The notes: a model not told the origin generated them from the letters alone. Numbered from the stretch's first letter, positions 10,351 through 22,379 are shown. The stretch: 64,000 bases of DNA from Taudactylus pleione (GCA_031769625.1 JAUIMM010000113.1:17346501-17410500); one strand, 5' to 3'. Numbers and translations: made by a program.

Positions 10351-11025
10351 CTGCATCCAGTCTAATTTTTTTTTTAAATATGCAACAAACTTATACCAAG
10401 CAGCTGCCGGCAAGCGCCAGCATCTACCCAGCCACGGACTCCACACCACAGTCACATTGGTGGCGCTGATTTTACTCTCAATGGCCAAGGGTTAGATATG
10501 CCCCTGAACCTGTAGCAGCAATAGTTAATTATGAAATAATTTTCTTTTAGAAAAATTCAAACGTACAGTAGTAATAGTTTGTCAGTATATATAATGCTTT
10601 ACGATTACTGTACAATATGTGCCATTTAAATAATGTATTCACACTCAAATGTTTATAGTAGTTTCTATTAGGGATCACAAGGAGGATATTTCAGTTGCCA
10701 TTTAGTCAATAGAATAGTTAGGCATCATCTTGGACTTGTCTACAAATTCTGATAATACCAGACTGCTGAGCTAGCCTTACAACAAGTATGGCATGTCATG
10801 TTGCTTGACTGTATATACAGTATATTTGTAGTTTTATTGCCAGACATATTATTCAGTACACTCTTAGATTAGAACAGTAGTATGTGCCCAATGTCTACTT
10901 ATAATTCTCTTTCTTAAAATAGCAGTAAACTGAAATGTAATAATATCACAGGAAACTAACATAACACTAATAATGTACACTATGTTATTACTTACACCTG
11001 AAATTCCACTATCTAATTATTATTG
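10351..11025. other. AT-rich unassigned DNA
   Basis: Nothing recognisable beyond short AT-rich segments. Confidence 0.3.
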
Positions 11026-11400
11026 ATGTGCGCCGACCCCGTGTTTTGATTTTGGATCTTTATATCCTTCAAGGTTTTGGACCTGGATTTGGTTTTGCAA
11101 ACCACCCGCAAGTGTTTTGGTTTTGGTTTTGGATCTGGATTTTTTAATAAAAACTAGATAAAAAGTTTTAAAAACAGCTAAAATCATGTAATTTATGCAA
11201 TCCAAAACCCGAAATTCAGATTTAAAATCCGAATTCCGAACTGCAAAAAGATCAGAATCGCGACCCGAATTTACCCGGATCTCATCAGGGGATTAAAACC
11301 GTGACTCAGATTTACTCTGATTCATTAAATTTGTGTTAATTCGGATTTGCCGTTGTTAGGAGTTCGGAGTAAATTATACTATAAGTAGGGGGAGGAGAAG
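11026..11400. mobile_element. Decayed hAT-family relic
   Basis: GATGTGCGCCGACCCCGTGT is followed by TTTTGATTTTGGATC and repeated GTTTTGG words, then CCGAATTC/GATCC-type sequence, the same order as in the short hAT copies at 25474 and 49711. The right end and target duplication cannot be placed. Confidence 0.55.
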
Positions 11401-11756
11401 CACATGAGGGTCGAGGGCCCTGCTCGGGAGAGCTAACATTCTAAAGGGGAGGGACAAACAGACAGGGGCAACACAGATGGGGTAGATAGTGAGGAAGGAG
11501 CATGGAGCAGTGGGTTAGGATATGTGCTGCGGAATGTGTGTGTATAAGATGACCTTGTGTTATGTCAAAATTAAGTCCTTCATTCATTATAAAAAATAGA
11601 TTTGATTGTGTTATTTACATGAGAGATGTACAAAATAAAGTTGTAGCACTTTAATTATTGTGTGTTACATTTTAGCATCTAAATACATCCTGATAAAAAA
11701 AGCATATATTATGGGACTATTCCACCATCCTAATACAGTAGTGACTACTTTAATCC
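11401..11756. other. Unassigned
   Basis: No gene recognised. AT-rich in the second half. Confidence 0.3.
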
Positions 11757-12224
11757 TGGCCGGCTCCGTCGTGCGCATGCACGAGACATGGATAGCAACG
11801 GGTAATCCATCGCTCCAGGTCTCGCACCAAAGGGGGCATGCTGTCGATGTTGAGTGACAGCACGCCCCCTTTGGTGGGCGGGTCGGGGGGGTGGCTGCCC
11901 AGATGGAGACGTTCCCATGGGAACGTTTGGGGGCAGCCCCACTGACATCACAAGTGATGTCATTGGGAGAGCTTTCGGCTTTGTTTGAGCCGAAAGCTCT
12001 CTGGGACTTGTGGCCACGAGACCCTACCACAAGGGTCTCATCGCAAGCCCGATGGTCGCGATGGTCTTGACCATCGCGACCATCATCCTGGCTGCTCGCA
12101 TTAGCTGTGGCTGGCAACCCACAGCAATGAGAGAGGCCAGGAGGCCGCTCCATAAAAAAAAAAAAGACACCCTGATTCAGAGCGAGCGCGCTGTCAGAGC
12201 GTCCGGCTCTGAATCAGGGCCTCT
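11757..12224. mobile_element. Hairpin-chain repeat, copy 2 (left end lost)
   Basis: The order of hairpins matches the copies at 1, 22380 and 59951: TGCTGTC/GACAGCA (11840-11864), GTTCCCATGGGAAC (about 11910), TGACATCA/TGATGTCA, GAGAGCTTTCGGC with its complement, AGACCCTACCACAAGGGTCT, GATGGTCGCGATGGTC with GACCATCGCGACCATC, and GCTGTGG/CCACAGC. The right end is CTCTGAATCAGGGCC near 12222. The left inverted end is missing. Confidence 0.8.
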
Positions 12225-12810
12225 GGTTGGACCTCACGGCAAAGTGTGCTGGGCATAACTTTGACCAAGGGAGCCTGTTCTGGGCTTTCTGCTGGATGGA
12301 TTTGGACAACATCACATAATAAAACGTAATAATTTGAAGATACATCACGGCACCGATTGGGATGAAACCAATGAAATGTTGTCCAGTCAGATCCTGGACA
12401 GGTTTTAGAGGGATTAGGGTCCCAGTTGGACCTCCCTTTTGTGTATGCTGGGCTGAACTTGACCCAGGGAGCCTGTTCTGAGCCTTCCACTGGATGGATG
12501 GATCAGAGTGGTAACATTGGATCCCAGAAGACATACTAGGGGGTTTATTTCCCGGTTATACATCCTCTTGGTGTATACTGAGCAGAACTTTGACCCAGGG
12601 AGCCTGTTCTGGGCCTTCCACTGTATGTATTTGGATGAAAACTTCACAGAGAGGTGGCAATTGGTCTGGGATGTCTATTTGAGTGGTTGAGGTCCTGGCT
12701 GGCATAACTTTGACCCAGGGAACCTCTGGTACTTCTACTAGATGGATTTGGATGACATCACATAAAAAAGTTAATAACTTGAAGATTTAAATGCCAGATA
12801 CTTCATCTAG
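12225..12810. mobile_element. Truncated non-autonomous Helitron
   Basis: This stretch contains the ~100-200-bp internal units (GGAGCCTGTTCTGGGC, TTCCACTGGATGGA, AACTTTGACCCAGGGAG) found in the complete Helitron at 53290, and it ends with CTAG followed by T at 12810. The left TC end is missing, and it begins where the hairpin-chain copy stops. Confidence 0.7.
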
Positions 12811-14259
12811 TTAACTTATATAAGTAATATTAATTGTTTTAATGATAAAGTTGTTTAGGTTAACACTACAGCCATAGGTACAAAATCTGTAGGAGGAAGG
12901 TTGCTTATCTGAAATAGCCAAATACACATGTACAACCTTTTTACATTTACCAGAGATCCTTTATTTTGCAGTGTTTGACAGGGTTAGAAAACCTCTTTGT
13001 ACAATATGCAGCAGTAAAACTACCATTGGGACTGGACCACACAGCGATGAGAAAATATTGCTGCCTAAAACAACTTCTCCACAGATGAAATGGAATTGGA
13101 AGCACACTGTGCAGCATTAAGAGAGTCTAGAATATGCTGTGGAGTTTGGAAATAATAATTCACGCTCTTGCAAAACACAGCAGCATTTTGGATGTAAGTT
13201 TAAATGACTTGAGCTAGTGCATTAGGATTGGGCCTATTTGTAAAGAACCTGGCATGACTTTAAAAGGAAACTAAAATGTTTTTGTTTTCCTTTTGGAATA
13301 CTTAGCTATAAATTGACTTCAGCTTTATGTAGGCTTAAAGTGGACACTCCCATTACGATTTTACACCCAATATTTTACCTTATGCCCATTACTGCATCAT
13401 ACGTGGCCTCAAAACAACTCACTGTCAAATAATAATTTGATCTATATTGATAGGACATTAGTAAATTAAGATGGGGAATGGCTGCTATTAGTCTATGTGT
13501 GTGTGGTTAACTTGCAACTGCACTAAAAGGCCCAGCAGTGTGACTAGGTATTTGAAGGCCCCATACCAAAAGTTTGTAAGGGCCCCTATGTACCACCCAT
13601 TGGTGAAAAGTGTATGTAACACATGTAACTTTGACAAGGAAAATTAGTTCCCCTAAGCTCTGGGCTCCATAGAAGCTGCAACCCTTGCACCAGTTACGCC
13701 CATGAACAGGCCACTGGGTCAACAGAAGAGATCCAGTCAGTCAGTCCATACATTGAGTAGGCAAATCTTGCTCAATATGGTCTCATCATCATGTTAATAT
13801 CCACACATGTCATGTCCAAATCAAACTTTCGCCTTATCATCATATTTTGCAACCTAGCCCAAGTCCATTACATTGCTTAGTTATTATGACCATACTATGC
13901 CACACAGTTGTGTCCCCTATTTATACAGTATTATGCCAATTACCACTATTCTTTATATTTTATATAGCACACTGCTTTGTCCTCAGTGGAGAGAATTAGG
14001 GTGCGAAGTGGAGGGCACTGCTGCGTAGCTATGTCCTGTGAGGTATCGAGTGACTCACTCACAGACACTCTCATTACAATGCTGGTGGCTCCAGTAACTT
14101 TGCTGACAAGTATGGAGATGACTTCTGATATTAGGAGCATATGTGCAGGAATCAGTATGATTTACCACCAGCCGCATGGCCGGCGGTTCTAATCACTACA
14201 GCGGCAGCCCGACAGAGGAGGAAATCCTGATAATCCTTAAGGTAAATATAAACTAACCT
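12811..14259. other. Unassigned intergenic DNA
   Basis: No gene recognised. A patch near 13540-13720 (AAGGCCCCATACCAAAAG onward) looks like the diverged tail of an interspersed repeat, but I cannot name it. Confidence 0.3.
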
Positions 14260-14673
14260 AATTCTACCCCATAACCCAAACCCTCATTTAGGGGTGCCTA
14301 ACCCTAATCCTCCTCTAAGTGCCTAAACCTAACCCCCCCTTCTCCACAGCCTAACCCTAAGTCTTCCGGGGGGAGTGCATAACCCTAACCTCCCCCAGTG
14401 GTGCCTAACCCTAACCCCCTCTTCCCCATGCCTATCCCTAACCTCCCAGGAGGGTACCTAACCCTAAGCCCCCCTCGGAGCTCCAAACTTAACCCTCCCC
14501 CTGTGCGCGCCTGGTGCCTGGCTTACCTTCGATCGGTAAGCCGGGTGTCGGGCTCCCGGCGTAGGTCTAATGACATTCATTGAGATTTTGACGCCTGTCA
14601 TTTGTACCTTGCTGGGATTAAGCAGTCGGGAAGCCAGCGGTCGGCATTGCGACCGCTGGCTTCCCGACTGCTT
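14260..14673. repeat. CCTAACCCTAA-rich repeat with 23-bp hairpin
   Basis: Units of roughly 30 bp contain CCTAACCCTAA (14280-14470). The stretch ends in a perfect hairpin, AAGCAGTCGGGAAGCCAGCG and its complement (arms 14620-14642 and 14651-14673, 8-nt loop). This looks like the inside and right part of a foldback element, not telomeric DNA, because each unit holds only two hexamers within other sequence. Confidence 0.65.
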
Positions 14674-14844
14674 CCCTATGTGCACACACCTATAATTGAT
14701 ACTGATCCTGTCACTTTGGTTTAAGCAATACATCTGCCTCTCTGTACTAGAAATAACTGTACCACTAATATTACTAGCTAATGCTATAGGTGGCATGGTA
14801 CAGACCACCACTGTTACTGCAGACATATTTGATAGAAATGGAGT

Positions 14845-15799
14845 TGTCACGGCTCTAGGGAATTGACCTCCTGTGATGGATCAGGCTCTGCTGGCTGGGA
14901 TACTGGCAGCAGAAACTGAGGAGGTCTAAGATATGTCTTCCTCATAGGATGGCACCAGGCTTAGGTAATCGGAACACAGGATCAGTAAACAAAGGCAGAC
15001 TGTAGTGAAGCAGGAACTAGGAACATGATAATTAAAGTAAAGCATGGAACTTTATTTGATCACAAATTAATAGAAGATTTTTAGTAATAGGAAGTCCGAA
15101 CCTCATACAGAGGAGCATAAGCAAAACTAAGAGCTGTATCTGGAAGGACAAGGAAAGGAGTTCTTGAGGCTTGGCAATGACTGAAGACTTCACACTGATA
15201 CACTGGGTTGAGTCCAGGTCACTGATAGTCAGAATCCTTAGAACAAACTACTGAGTGCTGAGCTGCACTCAATAAACAATGACTTAGGAGCTTGCTTGAG
15301 AGTACTGAGCTGAGCTCAGTCTAACACAATTGCAACAGTTCTCCAGGTCAGGAACAAACGTAGATCAAACAGGAGCCAAAAACGGAACTATAGGAGATGT
15401 TGCACAGACACTGACTGAGAGTCCAGGAAGGGCTTATATACTCAGTGTCTGCTGCTGTTTGGACAATTACTCACAGCTGACCGAGAGCAGAGCAGAATTG
15501 GCTGATGCGGAATCAGGTGACCAAGCCAAGATGGCTGCGCCCATGGCCCGGAGAAGCCAGCGTGGACACAGTGGAGCAGCATCATGCCGTGCAGACGACA
15601 TCAGGTGAATGGAGCATGGCCAGCGGGTAGCAATGGGGCTGAGCAATTACCTTCCCATGAGTGCTATAAAGCTCAATGCAGTGGATGCCACTTACAACTA
15701 CGGGGAGGGCGGACATGCAAAGCAGTAAGCCAGGACTTGGTCAGCCAGAGTGCGACTGTCCGGACCCTCCGCTGTGATCCGACAGCCTGGTCCCTGACA
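14845..15799 (-). repeat. 3' LTR of the gypsy element
   Basis: 955 bp. On the minus strand it has a TATATAAG-like box near 15434-15441 and AATAAA near 15050-15056. It differs from the other LTR by scattered substitutions and lacks roughly 26 bp found in the other LTR near 20341-20390. Confidence 0.9.
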
Positions 15800-15815
15800 A
15801 TATCCCCCCTTTTTG
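15800..15815 (-). promoter_or_regulatory. Polypurine tract
   Basis: Immediately inside the 3' LTR, the minus strand reads AAAAAGGGGGGATAT, the purine run expected to prime plus-strand DNA synthesis. Confidence 0.75.
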
Positions 15816-15819
15816 GGCT

Positions 15820-16130
15820 TCTGAAGAAATTTCAAATGGAAGTTTTGCACCAATCTAGGAGCATGAACATCTGATGGCCTTGACCAAGATCTTTCTTCTG
15901 GACTGTACACTCTCTAGTCTATAAGATACTGCAGGTACCCCTGATGCCAACAAGAATCCACTATCCTCTCAACTTCAAACTCAACCCCACGACAAGTCTG
16001 CACAGGTGGGGTTTTGGGTAAAGCGATTGAGCATCAGTGGCTTGAGCAAAGAGACATGAAAGGAGTTTGGAATATGTAGGTTGGGAGGAAGATACTATTT
16101 ACAAGTCACATGATTAATGACCTGTTTGAT
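15820..16130 (-). pseudogene. Chromodomain and integrase tail (broken)
   Basis: The minus-strand reading includes SPEERSWSRPSDVHAPRLVQ, with an upstream stretch in a second frame containing CWHQGYLQYLIDWR. Together these match the end of a chromodomain, which in chromoviruses targets the integrase to chromatin marks. Stops and a frameshift separate it from the integrase frame. Assignment rests on the aromatic/acidic pattern and on its position at the end of pol. Confidence 0.7.
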
Positions 16131-16990
16131 TCAAAGGGGTCTGATGTACTGGAGGGCAAATTTCATAGTGGGCACTTTGAGCCTTAAATTCTTTGTAGCT
16201 AACCAGACACGATCTCCAGGAGAGAACTTGGGCACAGCAGAGAGTTTCCTGTCAGCCAACACTTTATAAATACATGAAGCTTTTCTTAGAGACTGATGAA
16301 TTTGTTTCCAAATTTGTGAGAAATGTTGAAGAGCAGCATTGGCAGCAGGAACCTCCACTATCTGAGAAGACTGAAATTCTGGAATGCGTGGATGCAATCC
16401 GTAGTTGGCAAAGAAGGGACTTTCTCCTGTAGCTGAGTGGTAGTGGAAGTTGTGAGCGAATTCCGCCCATGGCAAAAGGGCTGCCCAGTTATCCTGGGAT
16501 GAAGACAAATAGATTCTGAGAAATTTCTCTAAGTCTTGATTGATTCTCTCCATTTGGCCATTAGACTGAGGATGGTATGCAGATGAAAAATGCAATTTTA
16601 TCTGCAAAGCTGAACACAGGGCTCTCCAAAAGCAGGCTACAAATTGAACCCCCCGTTCAGATACTATCTGTTGAGGAAGTCCATGCAGGCAATAGATTTC
16701 TTGTATAAAAATCTGTGCCAATTTGACAGCCGAAGGAACAAAATGGGCCATTTTGGTGAAATGATCCACTACAACCCAGATAACTGTAAAACATTTGTAC
16801 TCAGGAAGAGTTGAAATTAAATCCATCGAAAGATGGGACCATGGTGTGACAGGAATCAACAAAGGATGAAGCAGGCCTGCAGGAGATTGCCATGGAGACT
16901 TATGCTGTACGCACTTGGAACAGGAACGTATAAATCATTGTACATCTTTCTTCATGGAAGGCCACCAGTAACTGCATAGAAGAAAATAAT
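16131..16990 (-). pseudogene. Gypsy integrase (degenerate)
   Basis: The minus-strand frame 16862-16131 carries the integrase core, which inserts element DNA into chromosomes. The first acidic residue lies in SMDLISTLP. The second acidic position reads Glu instead of the usual Asp (IVSERGVQF). The Glu of the third position is present in NGQMERINQDLEKF. The family C-terminal motif GDRVWLATKNLRL is present. The N-terminal zinc-binding segment lies upstream, around 16900-17050, beyond a stop. The changed catalytic position and breaks make it inactive. Confidence 0.85.
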
Positions 16991-17578
16991 ATGTCTTACA
17001 AATATCAGACTGGCCAGAAAAAAGAGAATCATGTGCCCAGGATAATAACTTGTTCAGAGAATCTGGTGCGACAAAGGTTTTACCTTGAGGAGGGCTTGGA
17101 GATGTAGAAGTAACAGCAAAAGCCAGAGGATTGATGATTGGATACCTGTGCATAGACACTTGTTCATCCTCTTCTGACATTAATGTGGAAATAACATCAG
17201 CTTTACAATTCAAAGATCTAGGTCGATACTTCAGAACAAAATCGAAACGAGAAAAAAAGAGTGCCCAGCGGGCATGACGACTGTTCAAGCAATGAGCGAA
17301 TTTCTAATACAAAAGATTTTTGTGATCAGTATAAATGCTTATGGGATGTCTTGCTCTTTCTAATAAATATTGCCATTCCTCCAGAGCCAGTTTGGTGGCT
17401 AATAGTTCCTGATCCCTGGTGGAATAGTTTTTCTCAGCCAGAGAAAACCTACAGGAAAAGACACCACAGGACATGATTCTCCCATCGGAGGATGTCGTAA
17501 ACCAATGCATCAACCTCCAGCACAAATGTTTTTTCTAGATCGGGTGGCAATAAAATAGGTGCAGAAGAGAAGGCTTGC
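16935..17578 (-). pseudogene. RNase H domain of gypsy pol (broken)
   Basis: Two minus-strand frames (17525-17304 and 17288-16935) carry the RNase H region that removes RNA from the RNA-DNA hybrid. The first includes EKNYSTRDQELLA and SIYTDHKNLLY, the second RWALFFSRFDFVLKYRPR and NCKADVIS. All are standard landmarks of gypsy RNase H and its connection to integrase. A short gap with stops separates the frames. Confidence 0.85.
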
Positions 17579-18540
17579 TTAAGGGTGTGGAAGGCAAAGA
17601 GGGCTTCCGGAGAACCAATCTGCAGGATTGTCTCTTTTCCTGGTCATAGCTGAGATGGGTGCCAGAATGGTAGAAAATGACTTGATGAATTTTCTGTAAT
17701 AATTTGAGAAGCCCAGAAATCTTTGGATAGCTATCAAAGATGTAGGTAGAACCCATTCTTGAATGTCCTTGAGTTTTTCATCAGGATCCATGTGTAATTC
17801 AGAGCCAGAGATCACATATCTAAGAAAAGATATAGTAGGAACTTCAAAGACACATTTTGATATTTTCCCATAAAGCTGATTTGCACGTAAACAGAGCAAG
17901 ACTACTTTAACATGTTGGTGATGACTGTTGAGATCATGTGAAAAAATAAGAATATCATCCAGGTAAACGATGACGTATCGATACAGGATGTCACAGAAAA
18001 TTTCATTCACAAATTCCTGGAACACTGCCGGAGCATTACATAGGTTGAAGGGCATCACAAGGTTTTCACCTTAAACACTGTTTTCCACTTGTCCCTTCTC
18101 TGATTCTGATTAAATTATAAGTGCCTCTAAGATCTAGTTTGGTGAAGTTGTTTGCTCCTCTAACCCTATCAAAGAACTCGGTGATGAGAGGCAATGGGTA
18201 CTTGTTCTTAATTGTCATATCATTTAAGTCCCAAAAATCTATACAAGGGCGGAGTCCACCGTCTTTTTTCTTTACAAAAAAAAAACCCTGCATCGGCAGG
18301 GGATGAAGATGGTTTAATGATTACTTTCTGTAAATTTTCTCGTATATACTCAGTCATGGACTGAGTTTCAGGAATAGAAAGGGGGTAAATCCAACCTCTT
18401 GGAGGGAACTTTTCAAGGTATTAGATCAATCGAGCAGTTCCAAGGATGATGGGGTGGAAGCTGGTCAGCTGCCTGCTCAGAAAAGACATCTGCAAATTCT
18501 TGATATGAAGTATATTCAAGAAATGAGTCTTGGTGTCTGC
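17579..18540 (-). pseudogene. Gypsy reverse transcriptase (frameshifted)
   Basis: The minus-strand frames 18293-18066 and 18058-17579 join to a reverse transcriptase. The first has [17 protein letters not shown] and the first catalytic Asp in [10 protein letters not shown]. The second has the palm motif YLDD (about 17954-17965) and the thumb motif FLGFSNYYRKFIKSFS. Upstream, other frames hold the start of the fingers ([19 protein letters not shown]). A frameshift near 18060 and stops before 18294 break it, though the visible catalytic residues remain. Confidence 0.9.
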
Positions 18541-19020
18541 GAGTCAAACTACCTGAGCTAAGCAGTGCTGTTGACAATAGGTACTCCAAGAAAGAATCTG
18601 AGCATTAGCCCAATCAATATAAGAATTATGTTGACACAGCCATGGCAAACCTAGGACAATTTCTTGAGTAATAGCGGGAACCACCAAAAACTCTACTTGT
18701 TCCTCATGTAAAACTCTGATCTTCACCTTGAGAGCTTTGGTAACATGAGTGACTGTTCCTTTTTCTATTCGAGTTCCATTTACAGCAGTGAGGGTAACAG
18801 GACAAGGCAAGAGGCATACTGGAACAGCTAGTTGTTGCACTATTGACAAGGATATAAAATTATCGGCTGCACCAGAATAGATCAAAGCAGAAAACTCTCG
18901 ATACTGTGAGTCAACACCTTCTATAAGAACAGAAATTAGACAATCTTGATTTGGGGAAGATGTGGCAACAACCCGATGTCTGACTTCCCCTTTGCAGACT
19001 AGGTTCATCCATTTCCCGGT
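18541..19020 (-). pseudogene. Retroviral-type aspartic protease (active site changed)
   Basis: This part of the minus-strand frame 19032-18544 follows gag. It contains the aspartic protease landmark as ALIYSGAADNFIS, in which the position normally occupied by the catalytic Asp reads Tyr, followed downstream by EIVLGLPWLCQHN. The protease would process the gag-pol polyprotein; with this substitution it should not. The frame overlaps the end of the gag frame. Confidence 0.85.
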
Positions 19021-19917
19021 TTCAAAGGACATTTATTCAAGAAGTGCTCTGAGGACGCACAATAATGACATAAATTCTGTTGTCTTCTATGCTGCTTCTC
19101 CTCCTCCATCAACTTGGAATGATTAATTTGCATAGGTTCATCACATACCGAATGGGTGATGCAAGGCTGTGGTAGAGGATGAGTACTATAACAGTTACTG
19201 CGACTCTTTTCAATACCAAGTTCCTGCATCCAAAGATCAATCTTGATGCTAAGAGATGTCAGATCATCCAGGTTCTCTGGAAAATCCTGTGTGACTAATT
19301 TGTCCTTGAGTTTATCTGAGAGGCAATTCCAAAAGGCGGCTTTCAAGGCTTCATTATTCCGCTGCCATTCGGCTGCCACAATTTGGAACTGGACAACATA
19401 TTGTCCTACTGGACCAGAGCCTTGCTTCAACCATAGAATGTTGACAGAAGCCGCAGCCGACCTGCCCGGTTCTTCATAGATTCTCTTAAAAGACTGGATA
19501 AACTTTTGATAATTGGAAACCACTGCATCATTCTTCTCCCACAGTGGAGACACACAGTTCAACGCTGAACCAGCCAAGAGAGAGATGATATACACCACAT
19601 TAGCTCTTGGAGATGGGAAATTCTGTGGGAGAAGTTCAAAGTGGACCTCGCATTGTTTGAGGAACCCACGACAATTACTCAAAACAACTAGGAGTTTGGA
19701 GACGTAATTGAGATTCAGAAGACCATATAGCGCTTGCCACAGTGACTGTGGAAGACATAGTTGCTGGCAATGGAACAACTTGAAGATGATCCAGACAAGT
19801 AGAAAGATCCTGCAGACATTGAAGCACTTGTGTCTGTGTATTCTCCTGTGTCTCTAGCCTGGCTGCCAGGTTTTGCAAGACTTGAGCCGAAGAAACCTGA
19901 TCCTGTTCAGAATTCAT
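19005..19917 (-). pseudogene. Gypsy gag with CCHC zinc knuckle (frameshifted)
   Basis: The likely start codon is at 19917-19915 (MNSEQDQVSSAQ), only 15 nt from the LTR. After a frameshift near 19750 the frame continues to 19005. The capsid part includes LLAGSALNCVSPLWE and the region ends with a zinc knuckle CHYCASSEHFLNKC (Cys-x2-Cys-x4-His-x4-Cys). Gag would form the particle and bind element RNA. The capsid type resembles the sushi-like vertebrate gypsy group. Confidence 0.85.
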
Positions 19918-19932
19918 CTGGTCTGTGCAAAC

Positions 19933-20913
19933 TGTCACGACTCTAAGGAAATTGACCTCCTGTAATGGAACAGGCTCTGCTGGCTGGGATACTGGCAGCA
20001 GGAACTGAGGAGGTCTAAGATATGTCTTCTTCATAGGATGGCACCAAGCTTAGGTAATCGGAATACAGTATAAGTAGACAAAGGCAGACTGCAGTGAAGC
20101 AGGACTAGGAACATGATGATTAAAGTAAAGCATGGAACTTTATTTGAGCACAAATTAATAGAAGATTTTTAGTAATAGGAAGTCCGAACCTCATACAGAG
20201 GAGCATAAGCAAAACTAAGAGCTGTATCCGGAAGGACAAGGAAAGGAGTTCTTGAGGCTTGGTAATGACTGAAGACTTCACGCTGATACACTGGGTTGAG
20301 CCCAGGTCACTGACAGTCAGAATCCTTAGCACAAACTACTGAGTAGGCCTCGGTAAATAATAATAAAAGTTCTTGAGTAGACTGCTGAGCTGTGCTCAGT
20401 AAACAATTGCTTAGGAGCTTGCTTGAGAGTACTGAGCCGAGCTCAGTGTAACACGATAGCAACAGATCCCCAGGTCAGGAACAAACATAGATCCAACAGG
20501 AGCCAAAAATGGAACTATAGGAGACATTGCACAGACACTGACTGATAGTCCAGGAAGGGTTTATATACCCTGTGCCTGCTGTTGGTTAGACAATTACTCA
20601 CAGCTGACCCGAGAGCAGAGCAGAATTGGCCGTTGCAGAATCAGGTGACCAAGCCAAGATGGCTGCGCCCATGGTGCGGAGAAGCCAGCATCGACACAGT
20701 AGAGTAGCGTCATGCCATGCAGACAACATCAGGTGAATAGAGCGTGGCCAGCGGGTAGCAATGGGGCTGCGCGATAACCTTCCCATGAGTGCTAAAAAGC
20801 TCAATGCAGTGGATACCGCTTTGAACTGCGGGGAGGGCGGACATGGAGACTTGGTCAGGCGGAGTGTGACTGTCTGGACCCTCCGCTGTAATCCGACAGC
20901 CTGGTTCCTGACA
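19933..20913 (-). repeat. 5' LTR of the gypsy element
   Basis: 981 bp. The minus strand carries TATATAAA near 20560-20567 and AATAAA near 20145-20152, in the right order for promoter and polyadenylation. Only 15 bp separate it from the gag ATG, and no TGG-starting tRNA primer site is visible there. Confidence 0.9.
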
Positions 20914-20918
20914 GGAGT

Positions 20919-22014
20919 GCTCTACTGTGTAGTCTCCATCAATATGGTTCCTTAAGGGTTAGTTAATTTCCCTTGCAAAGATAGACTCCGTTACTATAGC
21001 AGCGCATGTGCAGCGCTCATCTTTTTTTACTGTGTATGAGTGATACAGTGAAGGACGCCTTTCCTCCCCTTAGCTCCTAAGACAAGTTCCCATAGATGAC
21101 CGATATTCCAGTACCTGCATAATTACAGTAATACCTGAGATAGTCACCGGCTGATGAGCTGCCAAACCCCGCTCTGCTACAAGCTCCACTTCCTGCTCTG
21201 GACATACAGTGTAACAGTGAGTACAGCTGCACAAACCTACTATTCAATAAACCACACATCCTGGTTAGGTTTCATTGGACTAGTTGCATGTGACTAGGCA
21301 TTGCTGTTATGGCATGCATATTACTGGACACTGACAATACTGGTGGTATATTTCACTCTGTTGGGCACTTCTTCTACAGCTGTCATATTTTTTTTATTTT
21401 TGTGCCCTGGAGTGCACCCGCAAACACACACCTCCTCCATCCCCCATACACACACGTGAGCACTGGCACCCACCTCTAGCCCTTCTTCTGGCCTGGAATA
21501 AAAATATATTAAAAGCAGGACAGTCGGAGACAGGACAGGTGAATGTGCAGCTCGCAAATGATTCATCATAGCAGGCACCCTTCACTTTAATGAGGTACAG
21601 AGCATTGGAGCATCGGGAGCTAGAGAAGCAGTGGCTATGCCACCCCCACGGCCATCTGTCATACTACCAGTAATTCCCAACTGTTCCGACTTTGGTGTAA
21701 CAGTCATGATTTCAGATATTTAATTACTGGAGACAACAAAGTCAGATGCCTCTGCTGTATGCTGCACGAAAAAAAATGCTATTATTATGTTTAAAAAAAT
21801 GCAGATTACGAGCCTGACAACCCCTACCATTATGAAGTCACATCTCCAGACTGCCACAGCAATGCTCCCATTCCATTTTGGAAACCACCTAATGTTGGGA
21901 TGTCTGATATCACCTGACATTGCTGCTATTGTTCACATATTAATTGTCATTATTAGTACTGATAGCTTATTAATGGCCATTATTGTTAATACTAATATTT
22001 TTAGAATTAACATT
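20919..22014. other. Unassigned intergenic DNA
   Basis: No gene recognised. A patch near 20998-21020 has GCGCATGTGCAGCGCTC, a small inverted repeat. Confidence 0.3.
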
Positions 22015-22353
22015 GTGTGGTTCGGTTCTTCAGAAATCCGAATCCACTGGAAGTCCAGATAAATCCGAGTAGTGGTTCTGATCTCCTGAGGAGATCCTGG
22101 TAAATCCGAGTCGTGGTAATGATCTTTTTACAGTTTGGAATTTGGATTCTAAATCCGAAATTCAGATTTTGGATTGCAGAAATGACATGATTTTAGCTGT
22201 TTTTAAAAACTTTTTATCTATTTTTTTTTTAAATCCAGATCCAAAACCAAAACACTTAAGGATAGTTTTGCAAAACCAAAACCAAAACAGGAAGATGAAT
22301 CCTGATCTAAAAACCAAAACACGGGGGTCAGCGCACATCTCTAATTATTAGCA
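22015..22353. mobile_element. Decayed hAT-family relic
   Basis: It starts TGTGGTTCGGTTCTTCAGAA and ends GCGCACATCTCTA at 22343, with CCAAAACCAAAACAC words before the end, the order seen in the short hAT copies. No clear 8-bp duplication. Confidence 0.6.
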
Positions 22354-22379
22354 ATGCTGAAGTGGTGTCATTAAACTAT

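Larger units (their letters stand above)
14845..20913 (-). mobile_element. Ty3/gypsy chromovirus, full length but broken
   Basis: Two related LTRs begin TGTCA and end TGACA at 14845-15799 and 19933-20913. GGAGT is directly repeated outside them (14840-14844 and 20914-20918), the 5-bp duplication typical of LTR elements. Between them on the minus strand lie gag with a zinc knuckle, protease, reverse transcriptase, RNase H, integrase and a chromodomain, the gypsy order. Frameshifts and stops divide the frame, and key residues are changed in protease and integrase. The chromodomain and zinc knuckle place it among vertebrate chromoviruses. Confidence 0.92.

Noticed and set aside
14270..14470. Interstitial telomere
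   Set aside because: The hexamer never occurs in longer uninterrupted arrays; it is part of a different repeat unit.
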